A stretch of DNA of 64,000 nucleotides from assembly GCA_963785585.1 (NCBI GenBank), contig CAWAVW010000004.1:1736001-1800000 (forward strand). Direction: 5' to 3'. Positions 1-7,347 of this stretch are shown here, one piece after another (position 1 is the first letter of the stretch; each line of letters begins with the position of its first letter). Origin of the DNA: Palsa-295 sp963785585 (GTDB taxonomy: Bacteria > Acidobacteriota > Terriglobia > Acidiferrales > UBA7541). The position numbers were made by a program, and so were the translations under genes. The notes below the pieces were generated by a model. That model searched no databases, had not been told where the DNA came from, and saw only the letters and a list, made by a program, of their open reading frames with translations.

Positions 1-344
1 CCGCCGACGAAAAGAAACAGCCCGGCACCATCCCGAAGATTTTCTCCACCCATCCGCCCACGCCCGATCGCATCGAGGCCTCGCAAAAAGAAATCGCCAC
101 GATTCTTCCCGCGCGCGACGAATACATCGTCACCACTTCGGAATTTGACGTCGTAAAAAAGCGCCTCGGCATGATCGAAGCCAATATGAAGGTCAACGAC
201 AAAAATCCGAACGCGCCCAAGCTCCGCAAGAAGACCGGCACTAACGCGCCGCCCGACGGCACCGCCGGCTCGGACCCCAACGCTTCACCCGATCCGGATC
301 GCCCGACGCTGCAAAAGCGCCCCGCCGATCCGAACAATCCCTAA
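1..344 (+). CDS. C-terminal part of an M48-family metallopeptidase (5' cut by window)
   Basis: An open frame runs from base 3 to the TAA at 342-344 with no start in the window, leaving about 113 C-terminal residues. Near its visible beginning it has FSTHPPTPDRI, the conserved segment found downstream of the HExxH zinc site in M48 peptidases (HtpX/BepA-like envelope quality-control proteases). The catalytic HExxH would lie outside the window, so activity cannot be judged. The last ~50 residues are Pro, Asp and Lys rich and look disordered. It converges with the DUF507 pair across a shared hairpin. The family call rests on one motif. Confidence 0.6.
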   Translation, partial: ADEKKQPGTIPKIFSTHPPTPDRIEASQKEIATILPARDEYIVTTSEFDVVKKRLGMIEANMKVNDKNPNAPKLRKKTGTNAPPDGTAGSDPNASPDPDRPTLQKRPADPNNP

Positions 345-383
345 ACAATCCGGCATCCTTGCCGTCGCGCAGGCACAAAAAAA

Positions 384-409
384 AGGCGTCCCGTCAAAAC
401 GGGACGCCT
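384..409 (-). terminator. Intrinsic terminator of the DUF507 operon
   Basis: A perfect 11-bp stem (384-394 with 399-409) closes a CAAA loop. A run of A residues on the plus strand at 377-384 becomes a U tract after the hairpin when read on the minus strand. This fits termination of the minus-strand genes that end at 447. On the plus strand the following T run is too short for a good terminator. Confidence 0.75.
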
Positions 410-446
410 CTTGCATTTCAGGTAACACTCGCGATTTTTTAGAAGA

Positions 447-746
447 CTACTTCCGTTCCTGCTTTACCTCAGTTACGCCCATCCGCACCAGGCCCTCGTT
501 GTAATATTTGCGGAATAAAATGTCCCACTCTTCGCTCCCCTCCATGATTTCCTTCTTCTGGGACGCGATCTTGGCCCGCACTTCGTTATCCACCTGCTCT
601 TCCACCTTCAGCAGCGCCGTCGTGATCGTCACGATTTCCTGCCGGATCGTGTCGCGATCCTCCACGAAATCCACGTCCGGACTCGATACCAGAAAATCGA
701 TGATTTTGTGCGACAGCCGTACCGTCTTTTCGCGGGTTAAGCGCAT
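447..746 (-). CDS. DUF507 family protein (second of a pair)
   Basis: This 99-residue, highly charged, probably all-helical cytosolic protein matches the DUF507 type: an N-terminal MRLTREKTVRLSHKI segment, a central acidic helix (EEQVDNEVRAKI) and a C-terminal aromatic patch. The function of DUF507 is not established. Its ATG (744-746) overlaps the stop of the upstream DUF507 gene by one base (TAATG), so the two are probably translationally coupled and made in equal amounts. That suggests a heteromer, which is inference. Confidence 0.75.
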   Translation of the reverse strand: MRLTREKTVRLSHKIIDFLVSSPDVDFVEDRDTIRQEIVTITTALLKVEEQVDNEVRAKIASQKKEIMEGSEEWDILFRKYYNEGLVRMGVTEVKQERK

Positions 747-1027
747 TAGCGGAGGATCAATTTCCTTTCGCGAGCCAGCTGGCCTTTGGCCTTCTTGAAC
801 ATCTCCTGATACGAAACGCCCGTCGTGCGCATTTCCTCGGAGTACTTCGCCAGAATCTCGCGGACTTCCTCGTTCAGGCGGTCTTCAATCGTGATCTCTT
901 CCGCCATCACCCCGCGCACCTGCTGCGTGGTGTTCTCGATGTTCTTCACTTCAATCATCTTAGCCGCCACCAGGCGCTTCACGATTTCCTTCGCCATGTA
1001 GCCCACATAATCCCGAGACAAAAGCAT
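746..1027 (-). CDS. DUF507 family protein (first of a pair)
   Basis: This is a 93-residue charged helical protein beginning MLLSRDYVGYMAKEIVKRL. It is homologous in layout to the protein encoded just downstream: a basic N-terminal helix, a central EDRLNEEVREIL stretch, then SYQEMFKKAK. It is the promoter-proximal member of a two-gene operon that ends at the terminator at 384-409. Both copies keep the usual DUF507 length of about 95 residues. The function is unknown. Confidence 0.75.
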   Translation of the reverse strand: MLLSRDYVGYMAKEIVKRLVAAKMIEVKNIENTTQQVRGVMAEEITIEDRLNEEVREILAKYSEEMRTTGVSYQEMFKKAKGQLARERKLILR

Positions 1028-1326
1028 TCAGTTCCACTCCGCACACGGATTCCAGCTAGTCAGTCTAATGGTTGCCCTCGCGGAGTGTCAAGGAACCAGC
1101 GCACCCCCAAAATTTCCTCCTCCTCGCCATCCTCAAGAAATTTCTCTCCGTCTCCGCTGTCTTTCCATCTTCAGCCGCCGGCCACGGCCCTCAATTCCAC
1201 CTCAACGTCTCCGTGACCTCTGAGCCCTCTCTGTGCCCTCTGTGTTAATGTTCTCGCCTTTGCTTTTGCCTTTGCCTTCCTCCGCGAACGCACACACCCA
1301 TCCGCCCGCCACCCAAATCTCCCCTC
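1028..1326. other. Gene-poor stretch with a dispersed CTCTGTG repeat
   Basis: No gene with a ribosome binding site is seen. The region upstream of the DUF507 pair must hold its promoter, but no clear boxes stand out. Positions 1224-1258 carry one copy of a CTCTGTG-rich repeat also seen near 11.5, 27.9 and 28.4 kb. A short run of repeated TTTGCC units follows at about 1258-1277. Confidence 0.5.
1224..1258 (+). repeat. CTCTGTG dispersed repeat, copy 1
   Basis: The core reads CCCTCTGTGTTAATGTTCTC. The same core, with small changes, is found at 27920-27968 and, inverted, at 28364-28397, with a looser copy at 11480-11538. It lies between genes and has no coding capacity. Confidence 0.65.
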
Positions 1327-1509
1327 TTACTTTTTCGCTTGGTCTTTCGCCGCGCCCGGTAAAATGCGCGCCAACTGCATCAACAACTCCGCAGGGATAT
1401 GACTCGACTTGCTCGCAAACAACGCAGGGTATCTCTCCGCTTCCAACCGGTTCAACTTCAACGCCAAATCCGTCAGCTTCTGGCGGCTCGGCCCGCCGTC
1501 CTCGCTCAT
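1327..1509 (-). CDS. Small hypothetical protein
   Basis: A 60-residue protein, MSEDGGPSRQ at the start and a Lys-rich end. The ATG at 1507-1509 was chosen over an upstream in-frame ATG because GAGGT lies 6 bases before it. It has one likely amphipathic helix (KLTDLALKLNRLEAE), no signal peptide and no membrane segment. It is probably cytosolic. It lies 90 bases downstream of another small gene on the same strand and could share its transcript. I do not recognise the family. Confidence 0.5.
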   Translation of the reverse strand: MSEDGGPSRQKLTDLALKLNRLEAERYPALFASKSSHIPAELLMQLARILPGAAKDQAKK

Positions 1510-1599
1510 CCGCCACCTCACCGGTGCCAAACGAACTCGTCGCCGATCGAAATCCTACTCTACCTCGATCCAGCGCCGTTGCAACCCATCAATCGCGCC

Positions 1600-1869
1600 T
1601 CACGCATGTGCGTGACGGCTCGCGCGCCCCGCAACCCGGAAACGCTTCGCCGAAAATTTCACCGCCCCCACCGCCAGTACAATCCCCGCAACCGCCGCCA
1701 GCGTCACCACCGCATAAAAATCAAACGCCGTCACGTTGTCCGGCCGCGTAAACACGTGCGTCCAAATCCGCCCCAAAAACAGAAACGCCCCCAAAAACCC
1801 CAGCGCGAAACTCAACAGGCCCGACACCACCGGCACGCTGTAGTTCGCAAACAGCTTTACCTTTTGCAC
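1600..1869 (-). CDS. Small two-pass membrane protein, unknown
   Basis: An 89-residue protein that I start at GTG 1869 because GGGGGA stands 4-5 bases upstream; the longer frame to 1959 lacks such a site and adds an unlikely hydrophilic leader. Two hydrophobic segments at about residues 10-30 and 43-61 are separated by a polar loop (RIWTHVFTRPDNVTAFDF). The tail is Arg, Ala and His rich. The family is not recognised. The hydrophobic pattern and good ribosome binding site support a real gene. Confidence 0.5.
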   Translation of the reverse strand: MQKVKLFANYSVPVVSGLLSFALGFLGAFLFLGRIWTHVFTRPDNVTAFDFYAVVTLAAVAGIVLAVGAVKFSAKRFRVAGRASRHAHA

Positions 1870-2038
1870 GTTTCCCCCAAGTGGTCCGTACGCGACCCCA
1901 TTCGCCCAAAACCGCCTGCAGGCGCCCCAAAGCGCCTCGCCTTGACGCGATGATGCCACACGCTCATCGAACCTAAAGCGAAATGCTCTTCTCCGGTGTT
2001 CAGGTTGTTAATGCGGCAGCCGATCGAAACCGAAGCAA

Positions 2039-2725
2039 CTACCCTTCGTGGAGTACCACACTGAGGAGCGAGCTATTGATTTCCAGCCCGCCGTTGTACT
2101 TGATCAAACCCAATTTGCGGAATTTGTTCATGAAAAAATTCACCCGCGAGCGCGTCGTGCCGATCATCTCGGCCAGCATCTCTTGCGAAATTTTCGGCAG
2201 CACTTTTTCGGTCGTATCCTCTTTTCCGTACCGCGCCAGCAGCAGCAGCGCGCGCGCCAGCCGCTTCTCGCTGGAATTGAAAAGCTGGTCCACCAGGTCT
2301 TCTTCCACGCGAATGTTCCGGGAAAGCATGTGCGCGATAAATCGGTCCGAAAACGCGTGCTCGGCGTGCAGCATCCGGCTCATTTCTTTTTTTTCGATCA
2401 TCAGCACTGTTGTCGCCGTCACCGCCGTTGCCGTCCCAATCCGCTGCGCCTGCCCCGCAAGGCATCCTTCTCCGAAAAAATCGCCCGGCCCCAGCACCGC
2501 CACCACCGCTTCCTTGCCGCGCTGATTTACTACGGACAGCCTCACTCCGCCTTTCTGGATATACAGCACCGTCTTGCCCAAATCGCCCTGCGAAAATATC
2601 GTTTCTTTCCGTTTGAACTCCTCCACTCTCCGCGCCACTCCCGCGGACTCAAGAAATTCCTGAACGTTAAACGGCTTGCCGCCGGCCTTGCTTCGTTGGG
2701 GAGAGTTGGGAGGCTTTGTACGCAT
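2039..2725 (-). CDS. Crp/Fnr-family transcriptional regulator
   Basis: A 228-residue regulator. Residues ~20-130 form a cyclic-nucleotide-binding-type beta barrel (GDFFGEGCLAGQ, followed by the R-x-G-T-A pattern), then a long dimerisation helix. A winged helix-turn-helix lies near 170-200 (SQEMLAEMIGTTRSRVNFFM). No cysteine cluster for an iron-sulphur site is present, so it is Crp-like rather than an oxygen-sensing Fnr. The start at MRTKPP was chosen because the longer frame adds about 30 Arg/Cys-rich residues unlike the family. It is transcribed away from the small membrane protein gene at 2977. The effector and targets are unknown. Confidence 0.85.
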   Translation of the reverse strand: MRTKPPNSPQRSKAGGKPFNVQEFLESAGVARRVEEFKRKETIFSQGDLGKTVLYIQKGGVRLSVVNQRGKEAVVAVLGPGDFFGEGCLAGQAQRIGTATAVTATTVLMIEKKEMSRMLHAEHAFSDRFIAHMLSRNIRVEEDLVDQLFNSSEKRLARALLLLARYGKEDTTEKVLPKISQEMLAEMIGTTRSRVNFFMNKFRKLGLIKYNGGLEINSSLLSVVLHEG

Positions 2726-2976
2726 ACGTACGGACGCGCGTATCGTAGCACGTCCTTCTCCCCCGCCCCGGTTTATCTCGATGTGTGCACAACAGCACAG
2801 TTTCGCCCGCGCCATTCCACTACGATCATTCCCTGTGCACGATGTGCACGAAGCGTAAGAACCGTCACTCGCAACGTCTCACGCCGTCCGCCGCTCTTGG
2901 TTCTTGCTTCACCACAGTGCATCCACGCGCCGCCCCATCGGCCCCGCGTCTGCCCCTAACTCGAGGAGATATCGAA

Positions 2977-3168
2977 ATGCCCTTGCTCAACGTAATCGTC
3001 GTCCTGGTCGTCGTCGGCCTGCTGCTCTGGCTCGTCAATCGTTTCATCCCCATGGAAGGAACCATCAAGTCCATCCTCAACGCCGTCGTGGTCATCGCCG
3101 TCATTTTGTGGCTGCTCAACATCTTTGGCTTGTTCCACTCGTTCTCGCACATGCGCGTCGGCGGCTAA
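2977..3168 (+). CDS. Thivi_2564-type small membrane protein
   Basis: This 63-residue protein has two hydrophobic helices (residues ~4-21 and ~35-52) joined by the loop NRFIPMEGTIKSILN. This layout is that of the small membrane proteins annotated as Thivi_2564 family, whose function is unknown. AGGAGAT lies 6-7 bases before the ATG, which fixes the start. It is followed 54 bases later by an exported repeat protein on the same strand, and the two may be cotranscribed. Confidence 0.7.
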   Translation: MPLLNVIVVLVVVGLLLWLVNRFIPMEGTIKSILNAVVVIAVILWLLNIFGLFHSFSHMRVGG

Positions 3169-3222
3169 TCCCCCGCGCACAAATTTCTCGCATCGGAAAG
3201 TAACGCAATGGAGGCATCACTC

Positions 3223-4011
3223 ATGACAGCATTTCGCCACATCAGCACCGCAGCGTTTCTCGTGATCTTCGGCGCCGCCATCCCTGCCTTCGCGCAGAAT
3301 CGTCCCGAAGAATCCAAGCCCGCGCAGCACGAGGAAGCAAAACCCGAGCAGCACGAAGAGCAGGCCAAGCCCGCTCAGCAGGAAGAAGCGAAGCCCGCTC
3401 AACACCAAGAGGCCGCGAAACCGGCGAAGCAGGAAGAACAACCGAAGCCCGAAACGCAGCCCGCCGCAAAGCCCGCTCATCACGCACAGACCGCGCGCAC
3501 CCAAACCGCTGCGAAACTAGCCGCGCAGGACGATAAAACAGCGGCCGAAAAGCAGCCCGCCGCGAAAACTGCGCAGCCAACTCACGCCGCCCGGCAAACT
3601 CCCGCCGCTCGTCCGGCCAAGGAGCAGCAACAACCCACCGCGAAGAAACAGCAGGAGTCAAAACAGGTCGCCCAACAGCGCGCCGCAGCTCCGCAACGCA
3701 CCCCGGAAGCACAGCAGCGCCAGCACTCCGAACCCGCTCTGCGCCTCACCGTTCGCGGCTCCGGACGCATTCCCGACGATCGCTTCCGCTCCAATTTCGG
3801 ACGCGAACACGTCTTCGCCATCGGCAGCCCGCAACTCGAAGGCGGCTACTCGCGCTTTCAATACGGCGGCTATCATTTCGGATTCGTTGAGCCCTGGCCC
3901 GCCGAGTGGTATTACACCGACAATGTGTACGTCAACTACATCGACGGCGGCTACTATCTCTACAATCCCTACTATCCCGGGTCGCGCGTCATGATCAGCG
4001 TCATCCTCTAA
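3223..4011 (+). CDS. Exported protein with degenerate K/E/Q/P/H repeats
   Basis: A 262-residue protein. The start at 3223 is preferred over 3208 because GGAGG (inside the first ATG codon context) sits 8 bases upstream and gives a clean signal peptide, MTAFRHISTAAFLVIFGA, with cleavage near AFAQ. Residues ~25-180 are degenerate repeats of the type KPAQHEEA, disordered and rich in Lys, Glu, Gln, Ala, Pro and His. The last ~85 residues are a compact domain rich in Gly and Tyr (FQYGGYHFGF, GGYYLYNPYYPG). It is likely periplasmic or surface located. The repeats may bind metal or polymer through His/Glu, which is speculation. Family not recognised. Confidence 0.7.
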   Translation: MTAFRHISTAAFLVIFGAAIPAFAQNRPEESKPAQHEEAKPEQHEEQAKPAQQEEAKPAQHQEAAKPAKQEEQPKPETQPAAKPAHHAQTARTQTAAKLAAQDDKTAAEKQPAAKTAQPTHAARQTPAARPAKEQQQPTAKKQQESKQVAQQRAAAPQRTPEAQQRQHSEPALRLTVRGSGRIPDDRFRSNFGREHVFAIGSPQLEGGYSRFQYGGYHFGFVEPWPAEWYYTDNVYVNYIDGGYYLYNPYYPGSRVMISVIL

Positions 4012-4084
4012 TCCAAATCGCAACTCTCACCGCCGGCGTTCCTCCCTTCGCGGACGCCGGCGCCGCACTTCCGAGGTGACTCAC

Positions 4085-4288
4085 GTGGACGAATCAAAGC
4101 GCATGGCCATCGCCTTCCTGGAAAAAGAAATCAAAACTTACATCGCCCTCGCCATGTTTCTCTCCAAGGAAGGATTCAAAGAACGCATGATGGTCGGCAC
4201 AAAGAAAACCACCATCAACGCCAACTATTACAAAGACCGCATGCGCGAAGCCCGCCGAGTCGTCACCGAACTCCGCAAGCCGTCCTGA
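4085..4288 (+). CDS. Small helical hypothetical protein
   Basis: A 67-residue protein begun at GTG 4085, with GAGGTG 7 bases upstream; an in-frame GTG at 4076 overlaps that site and is less likely. The sequence (DESKRMAIAFLEKEIKTYIA, then KERMMVGTKKTTINANYYKD) predicts charged helices and no membrane segment. It follows the exported repeat protein by 73 bases and may be the last gene of that transcript. Family not recognised. Confidence 0.5.
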   Translation: MDESKRMAIAFLEKEIKTYIALAMFLSKEGFKERMMVGTKKTTINANYYKDRMREARRVVTELRKPS

Positions 4289-4363
4289 CCTGACCCGCCC
4301 CGCCCCGCCCGCGCGCCCCACGCCCTTCGCCTTCGCCTTTGCCTTTGCCTTTGCATTTGTAGC

Positions 4364-4382
4364 GGCGGGCTTCACGCCCGCC
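4364..4382. repeat. REP-like palindrome, GGCGGGC type, copy 1
   Basis: A 7-bp perfect stem GGCGGGC/GCCCGCC with loop TTCAC. The same 19 bases, with the same TGTAGC lead-in, recur at 6387-6405. It is non-coding. Confidence 0.75.
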
Positions 4383-4467
4383 ATCCTTCGCATCGCCGTC
4401 AACGTCGCGCCATAGCCGCCCTACGACGCGCGCAAATCCGCTCGCGACTCCAATCGTAGCCTCTCGT

Positions 4468-4588
4468 AGCGTAGACGCCCACGTCTGCGCGCGCGAGTCC
4501 GCGCCAGCGGACGAGCGTGCCGTTCGTCAACGCCGGCAATTCCAAAGCAACACCAACACCAAAACGCGCAGACGTGGGCGTCTACGCT
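4468..4588. repeat. 24-bp perfect inverted repeat
   Basis: The arms 4468-4491 and 4565-4588 are perfect reverse complements of 24 bases, each containing GTAGACGCCCACGTCTGCG. They enclose 73 bases without coding capacity. This could be a stem of a structured RNA, two REP copies in head-to-head orientation, or ends of a small decayed element. Confidence 0.75.
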
Positions 4589-4779
4589 ACAAAAGGCAGG
4601 GGCCGTGCAAACGCGTCGAATGCCGCGCGCATTTTGCATTTGCAACGGCGCGCCACACGTCCGCCAGCCTTCCCCCTCGCACGTTAGCGACTCCTCCCTG
4701 ACCATGCTCCCCGCAACCGCCGCCCCGATCGTCGCAACTCACCCCGTTCCCCAGCCGCATCCTCGCTTCGGCTTTGCGG

Positions 4780-4799
4780 GTCGTGGCTTCAGCCACGAC
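4780..4799. repeat. REP-like palindrome, GTCGTGGC type, copy 1
   Basis: An 8-bp stem GTCGTGGC/GCCACGAC with loop TTCA, inside tandem unit 1. Identical copies are at 5003-5022 and 6296-6315. Confidence 0.75.
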
Positions 4800-5002
4800 A
4801 TTCCACGTCCTCGCAAACCAAATTCCGCTAAGCCGCGCGAGTTCTCTGCTTTCCAGAGGGCTCGCGCACGCCTTTGATTTTGCCTATTTCGTTCGCCCCC
4901 ACGCAGCAGGCCGATGGATATCCTTACGAATCCCCGCATGCGCCGCCCCGATCGTCGCAACCCACGCCGTTCCCCCACCGCATCCTCGCCTCGGCTTTGC
5001 GG

Positions 5003-5022
5003 GTCGTGGCTTCAGCCACGAC
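5003..5022. repeat. REP-like palindrome, GTCGTGGC type, copy 2
   Basis: Identical to the copy at 4780-4799, inside tandem unit 2. It is followed by ACATTCCA in all three copies. Confidence 0.75.
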
Positions 5023-5220
5023 ATTCCATCTCGCCGCAAACCAAATTCCGCTAAGCTGCGCGAGTTCTCTGCTTTCCAGAGGGCTCGCGCACGCTTTTGA
5101 TTTTGCCTATCTCGCTCGCCCCCACGCGGCAGGCTGACGGATATCCTTCCGAATCCCCGCGGACGCCTTCCTGACCGATACCTCAACACCCACCACAAAT
5201 CCAAACCGCTGTCTCCGTTC

Positions 5221-5244
5221 CCAGTGCTATCATCGCGCTTCGTT
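5221..5244 (+). repeat. TATCATC repeat, copy 1 (promoter-like)
   Basis: The block CAGTGCTATCATCGCGCTTC is close to 6699-6718 and to the reverse strand at 9001-9035. TATCAT could act as a -10 box for the lipoprotein gene starting at 5257, but no good -35 box is seen. Confidence 0.45.
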
Positions 5245-5256
5245 ACGCTGATCCGA

Positions 5257-6027
5257 ATGCGCCCTCGCCTCACATCGGCACCGACACATCGCCACCGAGC
5301 AAGCGCGCACCTCTGCGCCACCGCACTCCTGCTCCTCGCCGCCGGCGGATGCGCGAAAATTGAATCCGCCGCCGTGCCGCCTCCATCCACGCTCGTCTTC
5401 ACTCCCACCGACGTCGCGGTCAGCAACCACGAACCGGCACTCGCCCAGTCCGTCGCACGATGGTCGCCCCACTACCAAGTCGACCACGACGGCGATCGGG
5501 CCTACCTTACCTTTCACGACCAGGGCCAACACCACCGCATCCCCGGTGACTACCCCGCCGGCTCGTCCTTGACCGTCATCGACGTCACCACATCGCAAAG
5601 CACCGAGTCTTACCTGCACCTCGTCCGCTACAGCCGGTTCCCGCTCAACTACGGCAATGTGCTCTCCTCGGCGCTCTACGTAATGCGCGGCGACGACGCC
5701 GTAAAGCTCACCGACGACGCCACCATGGGATTCCTGCAAGCCCAGGCGCGCATGCCCATGCCCGGCATTTACGTCAACCCGTCCGGAGACCTCTACGTTC
5801 TCGCCCCCGATCAAATCATCAAAGTCGTTCGCGACGGCCAGGTCATCGCCACCGGAGACGCAAAAAATCTTCCCCTGCGCGAACCCGGCGGCCTCCCCCG
5901 CTTCCTGTTCCTAACCACCGTCGCCGACCAACGCATCCTCTGCGTCCTGAAACCAAAAACCCACGGCATCGACCACATCCCCACCGAAGCCGACTTCGAC
6001 TCCAAATTCATCATCCAGCGCCCCTGA
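5257..6027 (+). CDS. Putative lipoprotein, unknown function
   Basis: A 256-residue protein started at ATG 5257. It has a hydrophobic stretch ATALLLLAAGG ending at Cys32, a weak lipobox. The mature part has beta-rich stretches (HYQVDHDGDRAYLTFHDQGQ, then GIYVNPSGDLYVLAPDQIIK) that suggest a beta-propeller or beta-sandwich, but no motif is diagnostic. It stands alone between repeat-rich stretches on both sides. No Shine-Dalgarno sequence is evident, so an in-frame ATG at 5224 cannot be excluded. Family not recognised. Confidence 0.6.
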   Translation: MRPRLTSAPTHRHRASAHLCATALLLLAAGGCAKIESAAVPPPSTLVFTPTDVAVSNHEPALAQSVARWSPHYQVDHDGDRAYLTFHDQGQHHRIPGDYPAGSSLTVIDVTTSQSTESYLHLVRYSRFPLNYGNVLSSALYVMRGDDAVKLTDDATMGFLQAQARMPMPGIYVNPSGDLYVLAPDQIIKVVRDGQVIATGDAKNLPLREPGGLPRFLFLTTVADQRILCVLKPKTHGIDHIPTEADFDSKFIIQRP

Positions 6028-6131
6028 CCCTCGCGCCCGCCGTGGCACAGGCGCACCCGCCGCCTTCACGCCCGCCAGCCTTCGCCCTCGTACGTTCGCG
6101 AGACTTCTCGCCGACCACGCACCCGCCGTGG

Positions 6132-6176
6132 CACAGGTGCTCGCGCCTGTGGGCATCCCACTTCCAGTGGGATGCC
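6132..6176. repeat. Two adjacent hairpins
   Basis: The first pairs CACAGG (6132-6137) with CCTGTG (6146-6151). The second pairs GGCATCCCAC (6152-6161) with GTGGGATGCC (6167-6176) around TTCCA. A related CACAGGCG hairpin is at 11357-11380. Confidence 0.65.
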
Positions 6177-6295
6177 GGTTGAGCCATCTCATCACCATCC
6201 CCGCCGACCAGCAGCCTCCTCTCCGATCAGCATCACCGCCTAGTCCTTCGCACACCGCCCCAGGCTCGCCTTCCGCCTTCGCCCGATCCTTGCGG

Positions 6296-6315
6296 GTCGT
6301 GGCTTCAGCCACGAC
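6296..6315. repeat. REP-like palindrome, GTCGTGGC type, copy 3
   Basis: Identical in stem and loop to 4780-4799 and 5003-5022, and again followed by ACATTCCA. Confidence 0.75.
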
Positions 6316-6386
6316 ATTCCAACTCGTCGCGGAGCGACTTCCTTTCGGCCGCCTTCTGGCCGAGCCTTCGCCTTCGCTTTTGTAGC

Positions 6387-6405
6387 GGCGGGCTTCACGC
6401 CCGCC
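6387..6405. repeat. REP-like palindrome, GGCGGGC type, copy 2
   Basis: Identical to 4364-4382. The flanks (TGTAGC before, CA-CCTTCG type after) are also shared. Confidence 0.75.
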
Positions 6406-6495
6406 AGCCTTCGCCCTCGCACGTCAGCAACTCTTCGCTGACCAAACGCCTGCGAAGCAGGCGTCTTTTGACTTCCACTCCCACGCCGCCTTTGA

Positions 6496-6655
6496 CTTTT
6501 CGGGTGCCGCATCCTTGCCGTAGGCAAGGATGCGAGTTTAGATTCCACACTGATTACCAGCATTCGCGTTCGCACGGCCGTGCCGGTCACTTCTACGTTG
6601 CGATGGCGCTCACGCTACCCACCCTTTGCCAACACCGCAAAGGATGCGGCACCCG
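6496..6655 (+). repeat. Composite two-hairpin element, short diverged copy
   Basis: The left end (TTTTCGGGTGCCGCATCC then a CCTTGCC/GGCAAGG hairpin) and right end (CCTTTGC/GCAAAGG hairpin then ATGCGGCACCCG) are inverted relative to each other. They match the ends of the longer elements at 7436, 9066 and 9921, but the interior is different and shorter. Confidence 0.6.
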
Positions 6656-6696
6656 CATATTCTACTTCCACGGACAACTACCCCAACGTTACCTAC

Positions 6697-6730
6697 CACA
6701 GTGGTATCATCCCGCTTCGTAATGCACAGA
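6697..6730 (+). repeat. TATCATC repeat, copy 2
   Basis: CAGTGGTATCATCCCGCTTC followed by GTAATGCACAG. The match to the reverse strand at 9001-9035 extends into the neighbouring composite-element end, so it is probably part of the same mobile or duplicated unit. Confidence 0.5.
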
Positions 6731-6903
6731 CGAATTAGAATTTATAATCGACGTGGCATTTCAAAGGGTGGGCCACCCGCCTTATTCCTCCCACTTGAGG
6801 GTGAGGCAAGAGTTATCGTTTCTCGTGGTGGCGTGGGGGCCTACGTCGGCGCACCGACCGGCGTTTCTGCGGGTGTTTACGTCAATATTACGTCTGGATC
6901 AGG

Positions 6904-7347
6904 ATGTCACAATTGATACGGCGATTTCCTATCCCACGAGAATTAGCGGGCGTCGCGGGGCTTGCGATGATTATTTGGGGACTATTTGCAGCGAAACTTC
7001 GATCTGAGCGCGCGGAGCTTGGCGGCAGGTCCAGTTACGCTCCGTACTCGCTGAGGCGAGTATTATGGATTCTGTTCGGACTGTCATGTCTTTTGAGTTC
7101 TCTGAAAATCGATTTTCCCGTAAGCCATCCGCTGAGCGGTTCGGAACGAACGAACCTCTTTATGGCGATTCTCGCGATGATCGGTGGCATCGGAGCCATA
7201 CTCAGTGCGTGGACAGGTAGGAGACTCTGGGACGGTCGCCCCAGACCATCGGAAGTCATGGGTCCGATGGAGACTTCTGAACGGTTTCTAGCGGTAGTTG
7301 TAGGAATCGTGTTGGTCTGCGCGGCGTTCGCCCTATTCTATAAATGA
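6904..7347 (+). CDS. Four-helix membrane protein, unknown
   Basis: A 147-residue protein starting MSQLIRRFPIPRELAG. Hydrophobic segments lie near residues 14-29, 50-66, 84-103 and 127-145, so four membrane passes are likely. Its codon choice looks less GC-rich than the housekeeping genes of the window. No strong Shine-Dalgarno sequence is seen before the ATG. It is the first of a series of isolated orphan genes, and like the others lies a short distance after a GGTGGGCCACC palindrome (6770-6780). Family not recognised. Confidence 0.55.
   Translation: MSQLIRRFPIPRELAGVAGLAMIIWGLFAAKLRSERAELGGRSSYAPYSLRRVLWILFGLSCLLSSLKIDFPVSHPLSGSERTNLFMAILAMIGGIGAILSAWTGRRLWDGRPRPSEVMGPMETSERFLAVVVGIVLVCAAFALFYK

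Larger units (their letters stand above)
4718..5160. repeat. Tandem duplication of a ~220-bp unit
   Basis: Unit 1 (4718-4937) and unit 2 (4941-5160) align along their length with scattered substitutions and a single-base length change (offset 222-223). Both contain a GTCGTGGCTTCAGCCACGAC palindrome, an AACCAAATTCCGCTAAGC block and a GAGTTCTCTGCTTTCCAGAG block. The degree of divergence suggests the duplication is not recent. The unit carries no credible gene. Confidence 0.8.
4289..5256. other. Repeat-rich non-coding stretch
   Basis: No convincing gene. Open frames here lack ribosome binding sites and recur only because the DNA itself is duplicated. It holds a GC-rich palindrome (4364-4382), a 24-bp inverted repeat (4468-4491 with 4565-4588), two tandem ~220-bp units (4718-4937 and 4941-5160), each with its own palindrome, and a promoter-like repeat at 5221-5244. 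Confidence 0.65.
6028..6903. other. Repeat-rich non-coding stretch
   Basis: No gene seen. In order it holds a CACAGG hairpin (6132-6151), a 10-bp-stem hairpin (6152-6176), a GTCGTGGC palindrome (6296-6315), a GGCGGGC palindrome (6387-6405), a composite two-hairpin element (6496-6655), a TATCATC repeat (6697-6730) and an AAGGGTGGGCCACCCGCC palindrome (6767-6784). That last motif also closes the larger composite elements further on. Confidence 0.65.
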
